Source of the DNA: Anaeromyces robustus
Lineage: Eukaryota; Neocallimastigomycota; Neocallimastigomycetes; Neocallimastigales; Neocallimastigaceae
NCBI GenBank assembly: GCA_002104895.1
Contig: MCFG01000244.1
Location: 42,922 to 106,921 of the forward strand
Length of the DNA stretch: 64,000 nucleotides
Direction: 5' to 3'
Shown: positions 41,170-52,930 of the stretch, piece after piece
Position numbering within the stretch: position 1 is the stretch's first letter
How the letters are laid out: the number at the start of each line of letters is the position of its first letter
Program-made: the position numbers and the translations under genes
Notes under the pieces: model-generated
Database searches by the model: none
Told to the model about the DNA's origin: nothing
What the model saw: the letters and a program-made list of their open reading frames with translations, nothing else

Positions 41170-44100
41170 ATGAATCAAGGAATTGATAATAGTGAAAATT
41201 GTTTAGAGTTTTTTAAAAATTATTTTCGTAGAAAAAGTTATTTAGAATATATTTATTATTCTCTTATTTTTAAGGATATTGTTTTAGATTTATTATTGAT
41301 ATATAAAAATCATAGAGTATTATCTAATGAACAATTAAATCAAATTTTAAATAGTAAAAATAAAAATTTTGATATATGTCAAGAATATTCTCAAAATATT
41401 GAATCACTTTTAAATGTAGCTTGTAAAAATGAACAATTAGAAATTGGGAAATTTTTAATTAATAATGGAGAAGATGTAAATAATAAAAAAGTATTTGATA
41501 GAATAAAATACGAGAAAAATAAATTAAGTTATGAAATACCTTTAATAATTGCATGTTTCAAAGGTAATGAAACTATTGTAAAATATTTAATTGAGCATGG
41601 TGCAGATATCAATATTAAAAATATAAGTGGTGAAACACCTTTACATGGGGCATGTAAAAATGGAAATGAAAATATTGTTAAATATTTAATTGATCATGGA
41701 GCAGATATAAATAAAGAAGATAAAAAGGGTAAAATTTCATTACATGTAGCATGTCAAAATGAAAATGAAAATATTATTAAATATTTAATTGATCATGGTG
41801 CTAATATAAATAAAAAATGTATAGAATTTAAAACACCTTTATATTTAGCTTGTGAAAGGGGTAATGAAAGTATTATCAAGTATTTAATTGATCATGGAGC
41901 AGAAGTTAATAATAATGAGGATAAATTTGGTGAAACTTTAATATCTATTACATGTCAATATGGAAATGAAAATATTATTAATTATTTAGTTGATCATGGT
42001 GCTATAATTAATAATGAAAAAGATAGATTTGGTAGAACTTATTTAACTATGGCATGTATTAGAAAGAATGAAAGTACTGTGAAATATTTAGTTGATCATG
42101 GAGCAGATATTAATAAAAAAGGTGTATTTAAGGAAACCCCATTAACTATTTCATGTAGAGAAGGAAATGAAAAAATTGTCAAATATTTAATTGATCATGG
42201 AGCAGATGTCAATAAAGGAAAAAATAATATAAAACCTTTAATGATTGCATGTCAATATGGAAATAATAATAATAATAATGATTATAATAATAATAATAAT
42301 AATATTGAAAATTATAATGAAATCATTAAATATTTAATTGATCATGGAGCAGATTTAGATATAAAAAATGAAATTGATGAAAATATTTTAATTTTATGTA
42401 CCAAAAATAATAATTATGATATGGTGAAATATTTAATTGAACATAATATAGATATTAATTATAAAGAGAAAAAATATAATAATACCGCATTAATTATTGC
42501 ATGTGAAAATGAAAATGAAGATATTATAAAATATTTAGTTGAACATAATGCAAATATAAATGTTAGAAATAATACTGGTGATACTCCTATAATCATTGCA
42601 TGTAAAAGGGGATATGAAAAAATAGTTAAATATTTAATTGATCATGGAGCAGATATAAAGATAAAGAATATATATGATGATACACCTTTAGTCATTGCAT
42701 GTGAAAAAGAAAATGAAAATATTATAAAATTTTTAATTGAAAATGGAGGAGGAAAAGAAGATATTAATAATAGAAATAAATATGGTAAAATACTTTTAAT
42801 AATTGCATGTAAACATCAAAATGAAACTATTATAAAATATTTAATTGATAATGGGGCAGATATTAATATAAAAAATGAATATGGTGAAACTCCTTTAATA
42901 GTAGCCTGTAAAAAGGGGAATGAAACTATTGTTAAATATTTAGTGGAATATGGAGCTGATATTAATGTAAAGGATGATAATGGTAATATACCTTTAATAA
43001 TTGCATATAAAAATGGAAATAAAAATATTGTTGAATATTTAATGATTAAATATGAAGAAGGAAAAATAGTTAATTTTTTAAAAAAAATTAAATATAACAA
43101 AAAGATTTTTTTAATTGCATGTGAAATGGGAATTGAAAATATTGTTAATAATTTAATTAATAAGGGTATTAATATTAATCAACAGGATGATAAAGATGGT
43201 AAAAATCCATTATTAATTGCATGTAAAATGGGAAATGAAAATATTGTTAAATATTTAGTTGAACATGGAGCAAATGTTAATAAAGTAAATAAATATGGTA
43301 GAATACCATTACATGCTGCATGTCAAATTGGTAATGAAAATATTGTTAAATATTTAATTGAACATGGTTCCCATATAAATAAAAGAAATAAATACGGTGA
43401 AACACCATTAATAAATTCATGTGAAAATGGAAATGAAACTATTATAAAATATTTAATTGAAAAGGGGGCAAATGTTAATTATATAAATAAAAAAAATGAT
43501 AAAACACCTTTAATAATTGCTTGTGAAATAGGAAATGAAAATATTATTAAATATTTAATTGAACATGGAGCAAATGTTAATGAAGGAAGGAAAAAACATC
43601 ATTTTATTACAAATACTCCTTTAATAATTGCATGTGCAAATAATAATGAAAATATTATTAAATATTTAATTGAACATGGAGCAAATGTTAATATGGAAAA
43701 TAGTTATGGCATAACACCTTTATACGTTGCCTGTCAATATGGAAATGAAAATACTGTAAAATGTCTAATTGAAAATGGAGCATATATAAATAATAAAGAA
43801 GATGAATTATATAATACATTACTAATTATAGCATGTAAAAATGGAAATGAAAATATTGTTAAATATTTAATTGGACAAGGAATAAATATAAATAAAGAAA
43901 ATAGTTTTGGTATAACTCCTTTATATATTGCATGTCAAAATGGAAATGAAAATATTATAAAGTATTTAATTGAACAAGGAGCAGATATTAATAAAAAAAA
44001 TTTAGAAGGTAAGACACCTTTATATATATCTTGTGAAAAAGGATATGAGAATATTGTTAAATATTTAATTGAAAATGGTGCAGATAATAAAATAAAAAGT

Positions 44101-44382
44101 TTAGCAAATATAACACCTTTTTATATTTCATGTGTAAAAGGATATAAAAATATAGTGGAATATTTAATTAAGTATGAAGTGGATATAAATGAAGAATATG
44201 AATATGGTCGAACACCTTTATTGATTGCATGTATAAGGGGAAATGAAGATGTTGTGAAAATTTTAATTAAAAATGGTGCAAAAACTAATAAATATATGGT
44301 GAAAACTTTTACAGAGGCATTAGTATTAAATAAAAGGTGGATAAAAAAGAAAAATAAGAAAACTATTTTTTTTCTAATTTAA
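41170..44382 (+). CDS. Large ankyrin-repeat protein 1
   Basis: An intronless frame of 1070 residues. Residues 1 to about 85 form a non-repeat head (CLEFFKNYFRRKSYLEYIYY.., then a short LSNEQLNQIL helix) that is shared with the neighbouring gene at 45034. The rest is about 28 ankyrin repeats of some 33-37 residues with the pattern TPL.IAC..GNENIVKYLI.HGADIN. One repeat carries a poly-Asn insertion (about residues 362-380) and the unit around 620-650 is degenerate. The end is Lys-rich (KKKNKKTIFFLI). No enzyme domain, signal peptide or membrane segment is seen, so it is probably a cytosolic binding scaffold; partners are unknown. The highly similar repeats suggest growth by internal duplication. 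Confidence 0.9.
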   Translation: MNQGIDNSENCLEFFKNYFRRKSYLEYIYYSLIFKDIVLDLLLIYKNHRVLSNEQLNQILNSKNKNFDICQEYSQNIESLLNVACKNEQLEIGKFLINNGEDVNNKKVFDRIKYEKNKLSYEIPLIIACFKGNETIVKYLIEHGADINIKNISGETPLHGACKNGNENIVKYLIDHGADINKEDKKGKISLHVACQNENENIIKYLIDHGANINKKCIEFKTPLYLACERGNESIIKYLIDHGAEVNNNEDKFGETLISITCQYGNENIINYLVDHGAIINNEKDRFGRTYLTMACIRKNESTVKYLVDHGADINKKGVFKETPLTISCREGNEKIVKYLIDHGADVNKGKNNIKPLMIACQYGNNNNNNDYNNNNNNIENYNEIIKYLIDHGADLDIKNEIDENILILCTKNNNYDMVKYLIEHNIDINYKEKKYNNTALIIACENENEDIIKYLVEHNANINVRNNTGDTPIIIACKRGYEKIVKYLIDHGADIKIKNIYDDTPLVIACEKENENIIKFLIENGGGKEDINNRNKYGKILLIIACKHQNETIIKYLIDNGADINIKNEYGETPLIVACKKGNETIVKYLVEYGADINVKDDNGNIPLIIAYKNGNKNIVEYLMIKYEEGKIVNFLKKIKYNKKIFLIACEMGIENIVNNLINKGININQQDDKDGKNPLLIACKMGNENIVKYLVEHGANVNKVNKYGRIPLHAACQIGNENIVKYLIEHGSHINKRNKYGETPLINSCENGNETIIKYLIEKGANVNYINKKNDKTPLIIACEIGNENIIKYLIEHGANVNEGRKKHHFITNTPLIIACANNNENIIKYLIEHGANVNMENSYGITPLYVACQYGNENTVKCLIENGAYINNKEDELYNTLLIIACKNGNENIVKYLIGQGININKENSFGITPLYIACQNGNENIIKYLIEQGADINKKNLEGKTPLYISCEKGYENIVKYLIENGADNKIKSLANITPFYISCVKGYKNIVEYLIKYEVDINEEYEYGRTPLLIACIRGNEDVVKILIKNGAKTNKYMVKTFTEALVLNKRWIKKKNKKTIFFLI

Positions 44383-45033
44383 GTAATATTTAATTTACTA
44401 GAAAATTTTATTGATAATGGATGATATAATGAAATAATCATATAATGATTTTATTTTATTTTATTTTAAATATATATACATTGATATTATTGGTAAAATA
44501 ATAATTAATATATAACTTATAATAGATTTAAATATAAAAAAAAAAATAGGAAAAAAAAATATAAATTAAAACATCTTTTCTCTTTTTCAGTTATAATTCG
44601 CAAATTGATATAAGAATATTTTTCTTGGTCATACAATTTTATAGAAATGAATTTGAATAATTATATTTTTATATATATAATATATTATTTTATATATTCT
44701 CTTTCAAATTAGATATAAAAAGATAAAATTTATGTCCATTATTTAATCAAAAAAATGGACATAAATTATGTCTTTTTTTTTTCTTAAATGACAATTTATA
44801 TTAATAATATAAATAAAAAATAATAAATGTTTAAAATGCATAAAATATATAATTGTCTTCAATCTAATTTCATTAAAAACAATATATATATTAACAAAGA
44901 CAAAAAGAGAAAAAAAAATTAAATAAATAGAAAAAAAAAAAGAAAAAAATATTTTAAAAAACTTTTTTTTCTATTATATTTCAAATTTTCATTTATAATT
45001 ATATATATATATATATATTGATTAAACGTATTA
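44383..45033. other. Spacer between the two ankyrin genes
   Basis: Separates two genes in the same direction. It contains an inverted repeat at 44727-44767 and an A/T-rich leader before the ATG at 45034. No gene is seen. Confidence 0.5.
44727..44767. repeat. Inverted repeat, 14-bp arms
   Basis: AATTTATGTCCATT (44727-44740) and its exact complement (44754-44767) flank a 13-base loop, followed by a T run. Position between tandem genes would fit an RNA 3'-end hairpin, but that is only a guess. Confidence 0.85.
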
Positions 45034-46236
45034 ATGGAACAAAATATCGATAATAATAAAAATTTAGAGTTTTTTAATAATTATTTTCTTAGAAAGAGAT
45101 ATTTAGAATTTATTTATTACTCTATTTATTTTAAAGATATAATTTTAAATTTACTTTCAAAATATAAAAATAAAAGAGCATTATCTAGAACAGAGCTAAG
45201 AGTTATTTTAAATAATGAAAATAAATTAAAATTATGTCAAGAATATTGTGATACTGTTTCTCTCTTAAATGTTGCTTGTAAAAATAATCATTTAAATATA
45301 ATAAAATATTTAATTTCTCATGGAGAAGATATAAATAAAGGTAATATGTTTAAAGATGAAAAGGAAAATAAAATTCAATATTCATTCTATGATAAATATT
45401 ATTATGATATTCCTTTAATCATTGCATGTGAAAATGGGAATGAAGAAATTGCCAAATATTTAATTGATCACGGAGCAAATATAAATATAAAAAATAGGAA
45501 TAAAGAAACTCCTTTATATATTTCATGTAAGAATGGAAATGAAAATATTGTTAAGTATTTAATTGAAAAGGGAGCCGATATAAAAGTAAATGAAAGAAAA
45601 AATTTTCCATTATATGATTGTAAATCACCATTACACATTGCCTATGAAAATGGATATGAAAATATTGTTAAATATTTAATAGAAAATGGTGCTGACATAA
45701 ATGAAGACAATGAAGGAAAAATATTATTACATATTGCATGCGAAAAAGGAAATGAAAATGAAATTAAGTATTTAATTAATCATGGAGCCGATGTTAATAA
45801 AAAAGATATATATAATAAAACCCCTTTAAGTATTGAATGCGCAAAAAATGGAAATGGAAATAGTAACATTATTAAATATTTAATTGATCATGGAGCTGAA
45901 GTTAATAAAGCTTTATGTAGTGCATGTCAAATGGGAAATGAAAATATTGTGAAATATTTAATTGAATGTGGAGCAGATATTAATTATGATGAAAATAGAA
46001 ATGGTATAACCCCTTTATTTATGGCATTCAGAAGTGGTAATGAAAATATTATAAAATATTTAATTGATTGTGGAGTCGATATAAATAAAGAAAATCAATA
46101 TAGCAAGCTTTCCTTATTAGAAATATGTAAAAAAGGAAATGAAAATATTATTAAATATTTAATTGACCATGGAATTAATATTAATAAAGGAGATGAATAT
46201 GGTAATGCATTTATACATTCTGCATGTGAAGTTTGA
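45034..46236 (+). CDS. Ankyrin-repeat protein 2, part before in-frame TGA
   Basis: A 400-residue frame starts MEQNIDNNKNLEFFNNYFLR and has the same head region as the gene at 41170, followed by about nine ankyrin repeats. It stops at TGA (46234-46236) within a repeat: the run ...HSACEV is where the family has AC..GNENI. The downstream frame 46240-46905 continues in the same phase with six more repeats. So this is one gene of about 623 codons broken by a single stop, most simply GGA (Gly) to TGA. A shortened 400-residue product is possible. Confidence 0.75.
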   Translation: MEQNIDNNKNLEFFNNYFLRKRYLEFIYYSIYFKDIILNLLSKYKNKRALSRTELRVILNNENKLKLCQEYCDTVSLLNVACKNNHLNIIKYLISHGEDINKGNMFKDEKENKIQYSFYDKYYYDIPLIIACENGNEEIAKYLIDHGANINIKNRNKETPLYISCKNGNENIVKYLIEKGADIKVNERKNFPLYDCKSPLHIAYENGYENIVKYLIENGADINEDNEGKILLHIACEKGNENEIKYLINHGADVNKKDIYNKTPLSIECAKNGNGNSNIIKYLIDHGAEVNKALCSACQMGNENIVKYLIECGADINYDENRNGITPLFMAFRSGNENIIKYLIDCGVDINKENQYSKLSLLEICKKGNENIIKYLIDHGININKGDEYGNAFIHSACEV

Positions 46237-46239
46237 AAT

Positions 46240-46905
46240 ATGAATATTATTAAATATTTAATTGAATGTGGAGTTGATATAAATAAATCAAACAGAAGAG
46301 GTATTTCTCCTTTATCAGTAGTATGTAAAAATGGAAATGAAAATATTGTAAAATATTTAATTGACCATGGTGCCGATGTTAATAAAAGTGATAATGAGGA
46401 GGATGAAACACCATTACATATTGCATGCAGATATGGACATGAAAATATTGTAAAATATTTAATTGAATATGGTGCAAATGTTAATAAAAGAAATAATAAG
46501 AATGAAACCCCATTTCATTGTGCATGTGAAAATGGAAATGAAAATATTGTCAAATATTTAATTGAACATAATGCTAATATTAATATAAGAGATAATCATC
46601 ATAGAACACCTTTAGTCATTGCATGTGAAAAAGATTTTGAAAATTTAGTTATATTTTTAAATGAACATGGTTCGAATATTACTAAGAAATACGAATACGA
46701 CTGTTATGAAACATTATTAACAAATGCATGTAAAAATGAAAATGAAAATATTGTAAAATATTTAATTAATCATGCTAAGGTTAACAAAAAAGGTATACAT
46801 GGTTATGGAGCATTACATATTTTAAAGAATAAATTAATTACGAAAAAGAAAATAAGATTTTTTGATGAAGATCACGATTTAACTGTAAAGCAAAAATTAT
46901 TATAA
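46240..46905 (+). pseudogene. Ankyrin-repeat protein 2, part after the TGA
   Basis: Same frame as 45034-46236, separated only by the stop codon and one AAT codon. It begins MNIIKYLIECGVDIN, in mid-repeat, and contains about six further repeats before a tail ending LTVKQKLL. No separate promoter region or start leader exists in front of it, so it is better read as the disconnected C-terminal part of ankyrin gene 2 than as an independent gene. If TGA were read through, or if the TGA is a sequencing error, one protein would result. Confidence 0.7.
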
Positions 46906-48161
46906 TATTATAAAAAAAGAATTAATATTAAAAATTAAAAAATAAAAAATGAAAAATAAAAAAAATAAAAAATAGAAAATTAAAGATAAAAAATAGAAAA
47001 TAAAAGATAAAAAATAGAAAATAGAAAATAGAAAATAAAAATAAAAAAATAAAAAAATAGTACTGAATATCTTTATTATATATATCAAATATATATAATA
47101 TTTTCAATTTTATAATTGTTTATATATATATATATGTATATGTATATGTATATGTATATTTATATTAAAATTATAATACTATTAGTATTAAGCTTTTAAT
47201 AATTATTTAGGTACAAAAATTCATATTGAAAGTGTATTGAATTTCAATACTTATTTTATTTAATATCAAAAAAGAAAATTAATTAATGTAAACTTTTTTT
47301 AAATATTAAAAAAAGAAAGAAAGATTGGGATAATACATATTTAATTAATATAAATTAATAATAAATAATATTTATATATATATAAACACATAAATACAAT
47401 AATATACAATTAATTATTAATAACTTTAATCTTTAAATATTTCTTCAGATTGTGATTCTTATTGTTGTATTTTTTCAAATCCATGTTATTGTTTATAATT
47501 TTTTTTTTATGTTTTTGTAATTTTTAATTATTTTTGTATATATTTTGTTATTGCTTAAAAAAAAAGGTGATTGTAATATAAATTCTTTTTTTTATTAACA
47601 TAATAACTAATAATCATCTTTTTAATTTAATTCTCTTATTAACATATACATAATGATTTATTACAATATACAATATTATATTGTACTATATTATGTTATA
47701 CTTAATCACAGTATAAAAAATTATTTGTAAAATAAAAAGATAAAATAAAATAAAATATATTCATTTTATAAAGATGTTTACTTTTTCTACCTTTTTACGA
47801 ATTAATCGTTTCTATTAGTATTTATTTATTATATATTATTTATATTAATAAAAAAAAATAAAAAAAAAAGTAAATGACAATTTTTCCTTTTATAATTTTG
47901 TATGTATAATATTCAAAAGATAAAGAAAATATTTAACTGTAAAACAACAACAACACAATATATAAGATTATTTAGAAGAATATTTGGTTTTTAAAGATTC
48001 CTTTATTTATTTATTTATTTATTATTATTTTTTTTTCTGTAATTATTATTGTATCCGTTATGATTCTTCATTAATGTTTATTATTGTTGTATATTTCATT
48101 GCTATTTTATATACATATATTTAAATTAATATTTATATATATGTAATACTTTTTATTTTTA

Positions 48162-48194
<33 letters not shown>

Positions 48195-48824
48195 ATTTTA
48201 TATTTACCTTTATCATCTATTTTTTTTTTTTTTTTTTTTTTAATATTTTTTATATAAATTGTTAAAAAAATAATTTAACTACATTACTTATTAAAATGAA
48301 ACAATTGAAAAAAATTAAAAATTTCTTTTATTTTTTTTTTTTTTAATACTTTACTATTAATTTTTATGTTACATAATTTTCAAAAAAAAATTCTTTTTAT
48401 AGGATAAACAACTAAATATAAATTTTAAAATTAAAAGATGACAAAATAAAAAAAAAGGTAACAGTTGAAAAAAAAATGAACATGACATTAAAAAAAAAAA
48501 AAAAAAGTAAAAATATTATACATTTTTTTTTTTAATAGCGATTAAATATATAAAGATTTCTTGCGAATTAATATAAAGTTTTTTTTTTTTTTTTTTCTCT
48601 TCATATTCAGAATAATTCATAATAAAGATTCATAAATATTCAAATATATTATGATTCATCTTATATTTAAGTATAAAAAAGAAAAAAAAATGTTTTTTTT
48701 ATATTATAAAAAAATAATGATTATTGAGCTTCATGATATCTTATTAATTAAAAAAAAATTATTATTAATTCTTTTACAAATTAAATTTTTGTTGAGTAAA
48801 TCCATATTGTTTTTTTTTTTTTTT
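46906..48824. other. Convergent intergenic DNA, ankyrin 2 / RING-CH
   Basis: AT-rich with AAATAG/AAAAT repeats at 46930-47060, a TATATG array at 47118-47160 and (ATTT)n near 48003. The genes on both sides end toward it, so no promoter is needed. No gene is seen; the frame at 48651-48896 is Lys/Ile/Phe low complexity. Confidence 0.55.
46930..47060. repeat. AAATAGAA-type degenerate tandem repeat
   Basis: Overlapping AAAAATAGAAAAT and AAATAAAAGAT units. The minus-strand Phe/Tyr/Leu frame here is an artefact. Confidence 0.75.
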
Positions 48825-49556
48825 TTAAACCATGGTAACATTTATATCTTCCATAGTATTACTTTTAATCAAAGGTATATTTTCATTATCATTTAAATAT
48901 GACTTAAATTTTTTTATAAAAAATAATTTTGAAAAAGGAGAATTTTTTTTCTTTTTTCCTTTTTCTTCAGTTATTTCAAGATCAATTGATACAAGTTGAT
49001 TATAACAATTTATACCAATTAATTTATTAGTATTAGTTTTCCTTTCCATAAAATCTAAAAGAATTTTACCCAAATTAAGTGAAATTAAAATAAATAGTAT
49101 AGTTTCTAAGATAACTAAAGTTTTTTCTAATTTAGAACTTTCCACATAAAGTAAAGAAGTATTTTTACCTTGTTCATATTTTTGGGTAGTTTGATTATAT
49201 ATAGGAACAACGATATAAACGGAAGCTGGTATCATATATCTTGCCCAAGTAACAATACTGATTATAAATATTGAAATTAAAAATAAAACATAAAAGTAAA
49301 TAGTTAAACAATATTGTTTTAAAAGAGTTATAAATGGAGCCCTAAATTGTTGCATTATATAAGGTGATCCACATATATTACATTTTTTATTACTACCATT
49401 TGAACTATTTACCCAATATTTTATACAATCAATATGAGCATATTTATAATCATGATGTTGACATCTACAACAAGATATAACATTTTTATTTTCTTTTTCA
49501 TCAGAAATTTTGAAGGATTCCCAACAAATAAAGCAGGTATAATAATTAGTATCCAT
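48825..49556 (-). CDS. Membrane RING-CH (MARCH-type) E3 ubiquitin ligase
   Basis: An intronless 243-residue frame. The N terminus is a RING-CH finger with Cys8, Cys11, Cys30, Cys32, His41, Cys44, Cys59 and Cys62 (CFIC..CRC..HIDC..CNIC), the C4HC3 order of MARCH and viral K3-like ligases. Two or more hydrophobic segments follow (about 85-108, LTIYFYVLFLISIFIISIV, and about 145-165, TLVILETILFILISLNLGKI), then a basic cytosolic tail. Such proteins bind E2 enzymes and ubiquitinate membrane proteins, controlling their traffic. An oligo-A leader lies just before the ATG at 49556. Its substrate cannot be inferred. Confidence 0.9.
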   Translation of the reverse strand: MDTNYYTCFICWESFKISDEKENKNVISCCRCQHHDYKYAHIDCIKYWVNSSNGSNKKCNICGSPYIMQQFRAPFITLLKQYCLTIYFYVLFLISIFIISIVTWARYMIPASVYIVVPIYNQTTQKYEQGKNTSLLYVESSKLEKTLVILETILFILISLNLGKILLDFMERKTNTNKLIGINCYNQLVSIDLEITEEKGKKKKNSPFSKLFFIKKFKSYLNDNENIPLIKSNTMEDINVTMV

Positions 49557-51320
49557 TTCTTTTTTTTTTTTTTTTTTTTTTTTTTTTATTTTGTTTTGTT
49601 TTGTTTTTTGTTTTTTGCCTTTTTTTTTACTTTGTTTTTTTTTTTTATTTTATTTATTCTTTTCAATAAAAACAAAATATATTAAATATATTCAATTTTT
49701 TTTATTTTATTATTATTTATTATTATTTATTATTATTATTATATTTTCTTTAACTTTTTTTCTTGATTATTATTATTATTTTTTTTAATATTCTTATGCT
49801 TTTTATTTTTTTATATTTTTATATTTTTATATTTTTATATTTTTACTATACTTAAAGACACGCAATGAAATAAAAAATAAAATAATTTATAAAAAAAAAT
49901 AATATTTAAGTTTTTTTTTTCTTTATTTATATTTTTCTATTAATTCAAAGTTTATCATTAAAAGATATATGTTTTAAACTTTTTTTTTATTGTAATTAAT
50001 ATTATATAATATAATAATATTATATTTTTTTTTTAATAATAAAAAAGCTTAATTTTTAATATATATATTGAAATATAAAATTTTTAGACTACCATCATAA
50101 ATATTGATTATTTACAGTATATAAATATAAATGACATATACTGATATTATATTTATACTATTTTTTTTCTCTTACTAGATGGTTTATTGGTATAATATTT
50201 ACAATAAAAAAAAGTTTTATTATTGAAATGTATTCCTAATTATTTAAAAAATTATTATATATATCTTTGGAATATTATTTTTAAAAAATATATATTATAT
50301 TTATAGACTAGCTACAATATAATATATACTTTTTTAAAAAAAAAAAAATATAAAAAAAGAGTTTCGATTTATAAAAAAAAATATTTTTTTAAAATTTTTA
50401 ATTATTTCGGAAAATGTAACCTTTTTATAGTCAAAAAAAAAATACAATTTATATATTTCAAAATTAATCTTTATGATATTACAAAATATAATATATAAAA
50501 CTTTATTTAATATAAAATTTAATAAAATTTGTATTAATTAAAAATATATAAATATATATTATATATATTATATATTTATATATATATTCAAAAAGGGGAA
50601 CCTTTTACTTTTTACTTTTTTTTTTTTATGAATAATTAATTAAACTTTATAATAAATAAATATGTATTGTATCAATAATTTTAATACATTTTTATATCTC
50701 ATATCTAAAATAGTATTATTATAACTTTTGTATTTATAAATAAATATTTTAACATTTTAACAAGTAAAATAAAAAAATGTTAAAAAAAAAAAAAAAATTA
50801 ACAATAAAAATATATATAATAATAAATATTAAAATTATTCATTTTTTCACTATGAAAAAAAAATTATACGTCATATTGGTTACAAAAACTAAATTAAAAA
50901 ATTCAAATTAAATTCCTTTATATAATACAAGTTACACAGTTGTATTACTTTATATTCAAATAAAATTGTATATATAAATTCTATTTAATATTATTTTAAT
51001 TCTTATTTAATAATTAATCTTTTTTTTTTTTTTCCTTTAATGAAATTGTTGCATACTTTTTTTTTTTAAAAAAAAAAAAAAAAAGATTTTGTATGACATA
51101 ATTCATGATAAATATTTTTATATAACATTATTATATAACCATTACATTTTAATATATATCATAATATAATAATTTAATTTAATATCATATTTATAAATTA
51201 TTATATAATATACATTAACATATTAATTATGAATACATCATCATTTATATTGTTTGTTAAAATTAAAAATATAATCTAATATATTTTGTACTATATTATT
51301 CAATTATGATTTATTTTATT
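49557..51320. other. AT-rich intergenic DNA upstream of RING-CH gene
   Basis: Begins with oligo-T blocks and TTTTG repeats (49560-49620), then a TATTTT array near 49805-49848. Two plus-strand Phe-rich frames here are T-run artefacts. No gene seen. Confidence 0.55.
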
Positions 51321-51329
51321 TTTATATAT

Positions 51330-51366
<37 letters not shown>

Positions 51367-51519
51367 GCACACAATTTGTACGTCAACTTTATTGAATTTA
51401 AATATTAAAATACATGAATCATAAAAAAAACACATAATGAAAAAAAATGATACTAAAAAAAATAAAAACCAGTAAAATATTATAGATAATAATAGATAAT
51501 ACTGGAGTTTATATATAAT
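51321..51519 (-). mobile_element. 5'-truncated non-LTR retrotransposon insertion with TSD
   Basis: On the minus strand, 145 bp (51363-51507) match 62663-62807, the 3' untranslated end of the element at the right edge, apparently base for base. A poly(A) tail follows (plus-strand T run to 51363). The insert is flanked by a perfect direct repeat TTTATATATAAT at 51321-51332 and 51508-51519, a target-site duplication. Severe 5' truncation, tail and duplication are the hallmarks of target-primed reverse transcription. The identity to the 62.7-kb copy implies recent activity. No tRNA gene is visible nearby. Confidence 0.95.
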
Positions 51520-52426
51520 AATAAGTTTTTTTATTTATTTATTTATTTATTTATTATTTATTATTTATCATCATTTAATATAAGATTTTATGTTATAATA
51601 TTTATTTTATGGTTATACTAACTTCTTACAATATTTTTAACAATAATTATTTATAATAATAAAAGGAAAAAATAAAATACCAATAATGCTAAATCTTATA
51701 ATCCTTTTTTTTTTTTAAAAAAAAAAAAATTTAATAAATATTAATAAAAAAAAAAGTTTTTTTTTATTTTACTCATATATAAATATATTATTCATTATAT
51801 TTTGAATTAAATGGTTGATTAAATATTATTTAAGGTGTACTATTATATTTTAAATGGAAAATCTGCAATAACAAAAATCATAATAGGTTAAAATGTATCA
51901 TAAATAATAAATGATTCGTTTTATCCTAATACAAATAATAAAAGAAATTGATTTAAATAATTGTTACTAGTATAATAAACTAGAAGCTTTGACCATAATA
52001 ACTCTCTATAGACATTTTATTACAATTTTAAATAGATAAACATTTATAATATAATTATATAAATTAATAAATATATAATCTTACATAATCACATTTAATT
52101 TATTATCAATATCTATTTTCATTTTTATACAAAATAAAAATAGTTATATTAATAAACAAGAAAAGAAAAAAAAAATAAAAAATTTTTTTTATTTAAATTA
52201 TAGTCATAAAATAATAAGATTATTATACATTATACATTATATACATAATATACAAAGTAAATATTTTTTTTTTCTCTTTTATTAATGGTTAACATAAAAC
52301 TTACCGTTTTCCTTGTATTAAGCTTAATAGTTTAATATATTATTTTTAATTTATACATAACTAAAACTGATTTTTTTACTCTGACTTATTTTCACCAATA
52401 AATTACTATTGAAAAAAAAATGATAA

Positions 52427-52461
52427 AAATAAAGTTTATTATAAATATATAAACTTTATTT
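52427..52461. repeat. Inverted repeat, 13-bp arms
   Basis: AAATAAAGTTTAT (52427-52439) and its exact complement (52449-52461) surround a 9-base loop. Confidence 0.85.
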
Positions 52462-52770
52462 ATTATTAAATTATAACTGTATTACCATAAATGTATAAAA
52501 TTAGTTTTTAATTAAAAACAAAATTTGGTTAATAATTGATTTTAATTATAAAAATGTTTAAATTTTAATATATAAAAAAAATTATTAATTAATGACTATT
52601 AATCTAATGTCAATGTTGTCATATTTAATTAATTTATTTACAAGTAAATAAATAAATAAAAAAACATTTTTTTTTTATTATGAAAAGTGATTTATAATAA
52701 ACAATAGTTTTAATAAAAAAAAAAAAAATAATAGTTAAATATTAAAAAAATATGAAAATTTAATAATAAA

Positions 52771-52930
52771 ATAAAATAAATATTGAAGCAGAAAAAGTTA
52801 CAAGTATATATAAAATATAAAATAATATAAAATAAAATAAATAGTGAAGTAGAATAAGTTCAAATAAATAAAAAATAAAATGAAATAAAATAAAATAAAA
52901 TAAATAGTGAAGTAGAATAAGAACAAATAA
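52771..52930 (+). repeat. Three-copy AAATAAATAGTGAAGTAGAA repeat
   Basis: Three units contain AAATAAATA.TGAAG.AGAA.AAG at about 52776, 52838 and 52901, separated by AAAAT-type filler of 35-40 bp. Confidence 0.8.

Noticed and set aside
45034-46905. Selenocysteine insertion at the in-frame TGA
   Set aside because: The position corresponds to a structural Gly of an ankyrin repeat, with no redox motif nearby; a point mutation explains it more simply.
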